Assembly: GCA_024762935.1 (NCBI GenBank)
Contig: JANTGK010000014.1
Span: 1 to 33,575 of the forward strand
Direction of reading: 5' to 3'
Length of the DNA stretch: 33,575 nt
From: Candidatus Peregrinibacteria bacterium
Lineage (GTDB): Bacteria; Patescibacteriota; Gracilibacteria; CAIRYL01; GCA-016699755
Shown here one piece after another: positions 32,327-33,575 of the stretch. Below the pieces are notes generated by a model. The model worked only from the letters and a program-made list of their open reading frames with translations, made no database searches and was not told the DNA's origin. The number at the start of each line of letters is the position of its first letter. The stretch's first letter is position 1. The position numbers and the translations under genes were made by a program.

Positions 32327-32923
32327 ATGACACCAGTTGATTATGAATCCATGAAAGACGAAGAATTAGCAAAACGAGGACAAACAGACCTCAATGCATT
32401 TACATGTCTTTTAAAACGATATGAATACCCTCTTCTCCAATATATTCTTCGAATATCACACTTTCCAATAGATCGAGCTGAAGACATCCTTCAAGAAGTA
32501 TCAATAAAGGTCTGGCATAATCTTAATGAATACAACAATGAAATGAAATTTTCGAGTTGGATTTATCGAATAACACATAATGAGACCATCTCTGAATTTA
32601 GAAAAGCACGAAGCCGAAGAGAAATGCAAAAAATAGAATGGGATGAAAGCAGAATTGAAAGTCTTCCCTCACGAATAGATATCAGTAGTGATCTCAACAA
32701 AAAGATTACAGCAGAAAAAATTGGAAAGGTACTCAGTATCCTTTCACCACAATATAGATCTGTACTCATTCTAAAATTTCTTGAAGATAAAAATTACGAA
32801 GAAATATCTCATATCCTTCATATTCCCGCAGGAACAGTGGCTACCCTCCTTCATCGTGCAAAAAATGTATTCAAGAATATTCTCGAAAGAGAACAATCTC
32901 AAGCATGTCAATTTCATTATTAA
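32327..32923 (+). CDS. ECF-type RNA polymerase sigma factor
   Basis: The 198-residue protein has only sigma regions 2 and 4, as in ECF (group 4) factors. Region 2 covers about residues 25-95, with AEDILQEVSIKVWHNL and FSSWIYRITHNETISEFRK. Region 4 covers about 135-190, with LSPQYRSVLILKFLEDKNYE and the helix-turn-helix HIPAGTVATLLHRAKNVFK. ECF factors switch on envelope, stress or surface-protein genes and are usually held by an anti-sigma factor; no anti-sigma gene is next to it. It is divergent from the membrane subtilase and 366 nt upstream of a secreted repeat protein, either of which could be a target (inference). A predicted housekeeping-type promoter precedes it, and the ATG at 32327 follows ACCAAA without a Shine-Dalgarno. 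Confidence 0.92.
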   Translation: MTPVDYESMKDEELAKRGQTDLNAFTCLLKRYEYPLLQYILRISHFPIDRAEDILQEVSIKVWHNLNEYNNEMKFSSWIYRITHNETISEFRKARSRREMQKIEWDESRIESLPSRIDISSDLNKKITAEKIGKVLSILSPQYRSVLILKFLEDKNYEEISHILHIPAGTVATLLHRAKNVFKNILEREQSQACQFHY

Positions 32924-33289
32924 GAGGAATAGTGGCGAAAAAAAAGGAAACAATCTTTTAAAAAAATTCATCATGGATATATTTCTATATATTTTTGTAT
33001 GTTAAAATATGTATTTTTGATACCTAGCAATATTTTGTCAACCATAATTGTAAAAGAATGCAAGAGAAAGTAAAATTCACGATATAGGGCATATATAAGC
33101 GATAAGAACAAAATTATATAAAAAAATAAAAAAAAAGGTGAAAGAAAAGAAAACGAATATGCGTATACATGTTCCGGAAAAAAATATAACGGCACTTCTG
33201 TGTATATATGTATACAACAGTGACCGAGGCTAAAAAAGCCACATCATCGTATTTCCTTTCCGAGAACACTTTTCTTTTACCCCGTTCCC
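32924..33289 (+). other. AT-rich gene-free stretch between sigma gene and repeat-protein gene
   Basis: No convincing gene lies in these 366 nt; the minus-strand ORF of 74 codons is a low-complexity Phe/Tyr/Leu string. Visible structure: the 8-bp palindrome TTCCGGAA (33172-33179), the inverted repeat TGTATA-tatg-TATACA (33201-33216), and the small hairpin GGCT-aaaaa-AGCC (33228-33240). GTATACA occurs twice, 47 nt apart (33163 and 33210). These lie in the likely upstream regulatory region of the next gene. No clear -35/-10 pair was found. Confidence 0.5.
33201..33216. promoter_or_regulatory. Operator-like inverted repeat upstream of the repeat-protein gene
   Basis: TGTATATATGTATACA has perfect 6-bp arms around a 4-bp centre and lies 73 nt before the start codon. 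In such AT-rich DNA a chance origin is possible. Confidence 0.35.
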
Positions 33290-33575
33290 ATGAGACGTAT
33301 TCTACGTCGACTACTTGGTGTAACAGCGACCATCGCTATTATACTCAATAGTCTCGGTGGTGCGTTCGTGCTCTTTCCAGCAAGTTCGTATGCCGAAAAC
33401 TCACAGGGTATCGCTCTAGGCGATGACCCTATAATTTTTACTCCCGAAGTGGAGGTAGTGAATCCTCTAGTAGAGGAAGCTGCACCTGCTGAAGAGGCTA
33501 CTGCACCTGCTGAAGAGGCTGCTGCACCTGCTGAAGAGGCTGCTGCACCTGCTGAAGAGGCTGCTGCACCTGCTG
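33290..33575 (+). CDS. Secreted Ala/Glu/Pro repeat protein, 3' end cut by right edge
   Basis: I translated this partial gene by hand; it has no stop within the window and is absent from the track. The ATG at 33290 starts a signal peptide (MRRILRRLLGVTATIAII, then a hydrophobic run and likely cleavage after PASSYA). A short segment ENSQGIALGDDPIIFTPE follows, then heptapeptide repeats of the form EEAAAPA from residue 62 to the window edge. Such acidic Ala/Pro repeats often act as an extended stalk or wall-spanning spacer in surface proteins. The GC content rises sharply against the AT-rich upstream DNA. Its main domain lies outside the window, so function is unknown. It is downstream of the ECF sigma gene on the same strand but 366 nt away. 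Confidence 0.85.
   Translation, partial: MRRILRRLLGVTATIAIILNSLGGAFVLFPASSYAENSQGIALGDDPIIFTPEVEVVNPLVEEAAPAEEATAPAEEAAAPAEEAAAPAEEAAAPA
33473..33575 (+). repeat. 21-bp in-frame tandem repeat (EEAAAPA units)
   Basis: Units of 21 bp begin at 33473, 33494, 33515, 33536 and 33557, the last cut by the edge. The first two differ slightly (GAGGAAGCT, GAGGCTACT) and the later ones read GAGGCTGCTGCACCTGCTGAA-like without visible change. The unit is a multiple of three, so copy-number change keeps the frame. Confidence 0.95.

Noticed and set aside
32971-33195. 74-codon hydrophobic minus-strand ORF
   Set aside because: It is a Phe/Leu/Tyr string from AT-rich DNA without a start signal or recognisable features.

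Overview
This window most likely comes from a small-genome bacterium of the Candidate Phyla Radiation (Patescibacteria), and Peregrinibacteria would fit best. This is inference from gene content and style: a very long secreted-protein gene, a compact AT-rich genome with 1-8 nt gene overlaps, few recognisable Shine-Dalgarno sequences, and core genes that are clearly bacterial but divergent. TGA is a normal stop here (it ends genes inside ATGA and TGATG overlaps), which argues against the UGA=Gly code of Gracilibacteria and Absconditabacteria.

Layout. (1) 1-1950, minus strand: a trpR - HEPN protein - trpE operon. trpE runs off the left edge and is missing from the ORF track because its stop lies outside the window. 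A sigma-70-like promoter and a partial match to the trp operator sit directly against the trpR start codon. (2) 2125-3186, plus: ribD. (3) 3273-19495, minus: a five-gene, translationally coupled cluster of secreted proteins. It is led by a 4002-residue multidomain protein (Ig-like, FG-GAP, calcium-binding Asp repeats, a Pro-rich segment, PKD) followed by four smaller unrecognised secreted proteins. This is the best candidate for an undescribed system. (4) 19607-20893, plus: rplJ-rplL with a strong promoter, an L10-leader attenuator and a terminator. (5) 21075-22445, plus: a glutamate-cysteine-ligase-like enzyme. (6) 22715-27691, plus: dnaG-rpoD-greA and then a malic enzyme. (7) 27807-32095, minus: a membrane-anchored subtilase, trpD and a trpC-trpF fusion. 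The fusion joint contains 31 copies of a 7-bp tandem repeat, and a degenerate copy of the same repeat family lies just past the gene's end. (8) 32272-33575, plus: an ECF-type sigma factor, a 366-nt gene-free AT-rich stretch, and the start of a secreted Ala/Glu/Pro repeat protein cut by the right edge.

How it fits together. Two separate blocks supply tryptophan synthesis: trpE under its own TrpR, and trpD-trpCF. trpG, trpA and trpB are not in the window. The giant-protein operon starts back to back with the ribosomal rplJL operon. The subtilase and the ECF sigma factor are divergent and together with the repeat protein suggest an envelope-related neighbourhood. Domain calls were made by eye from the translations; no database search was run.
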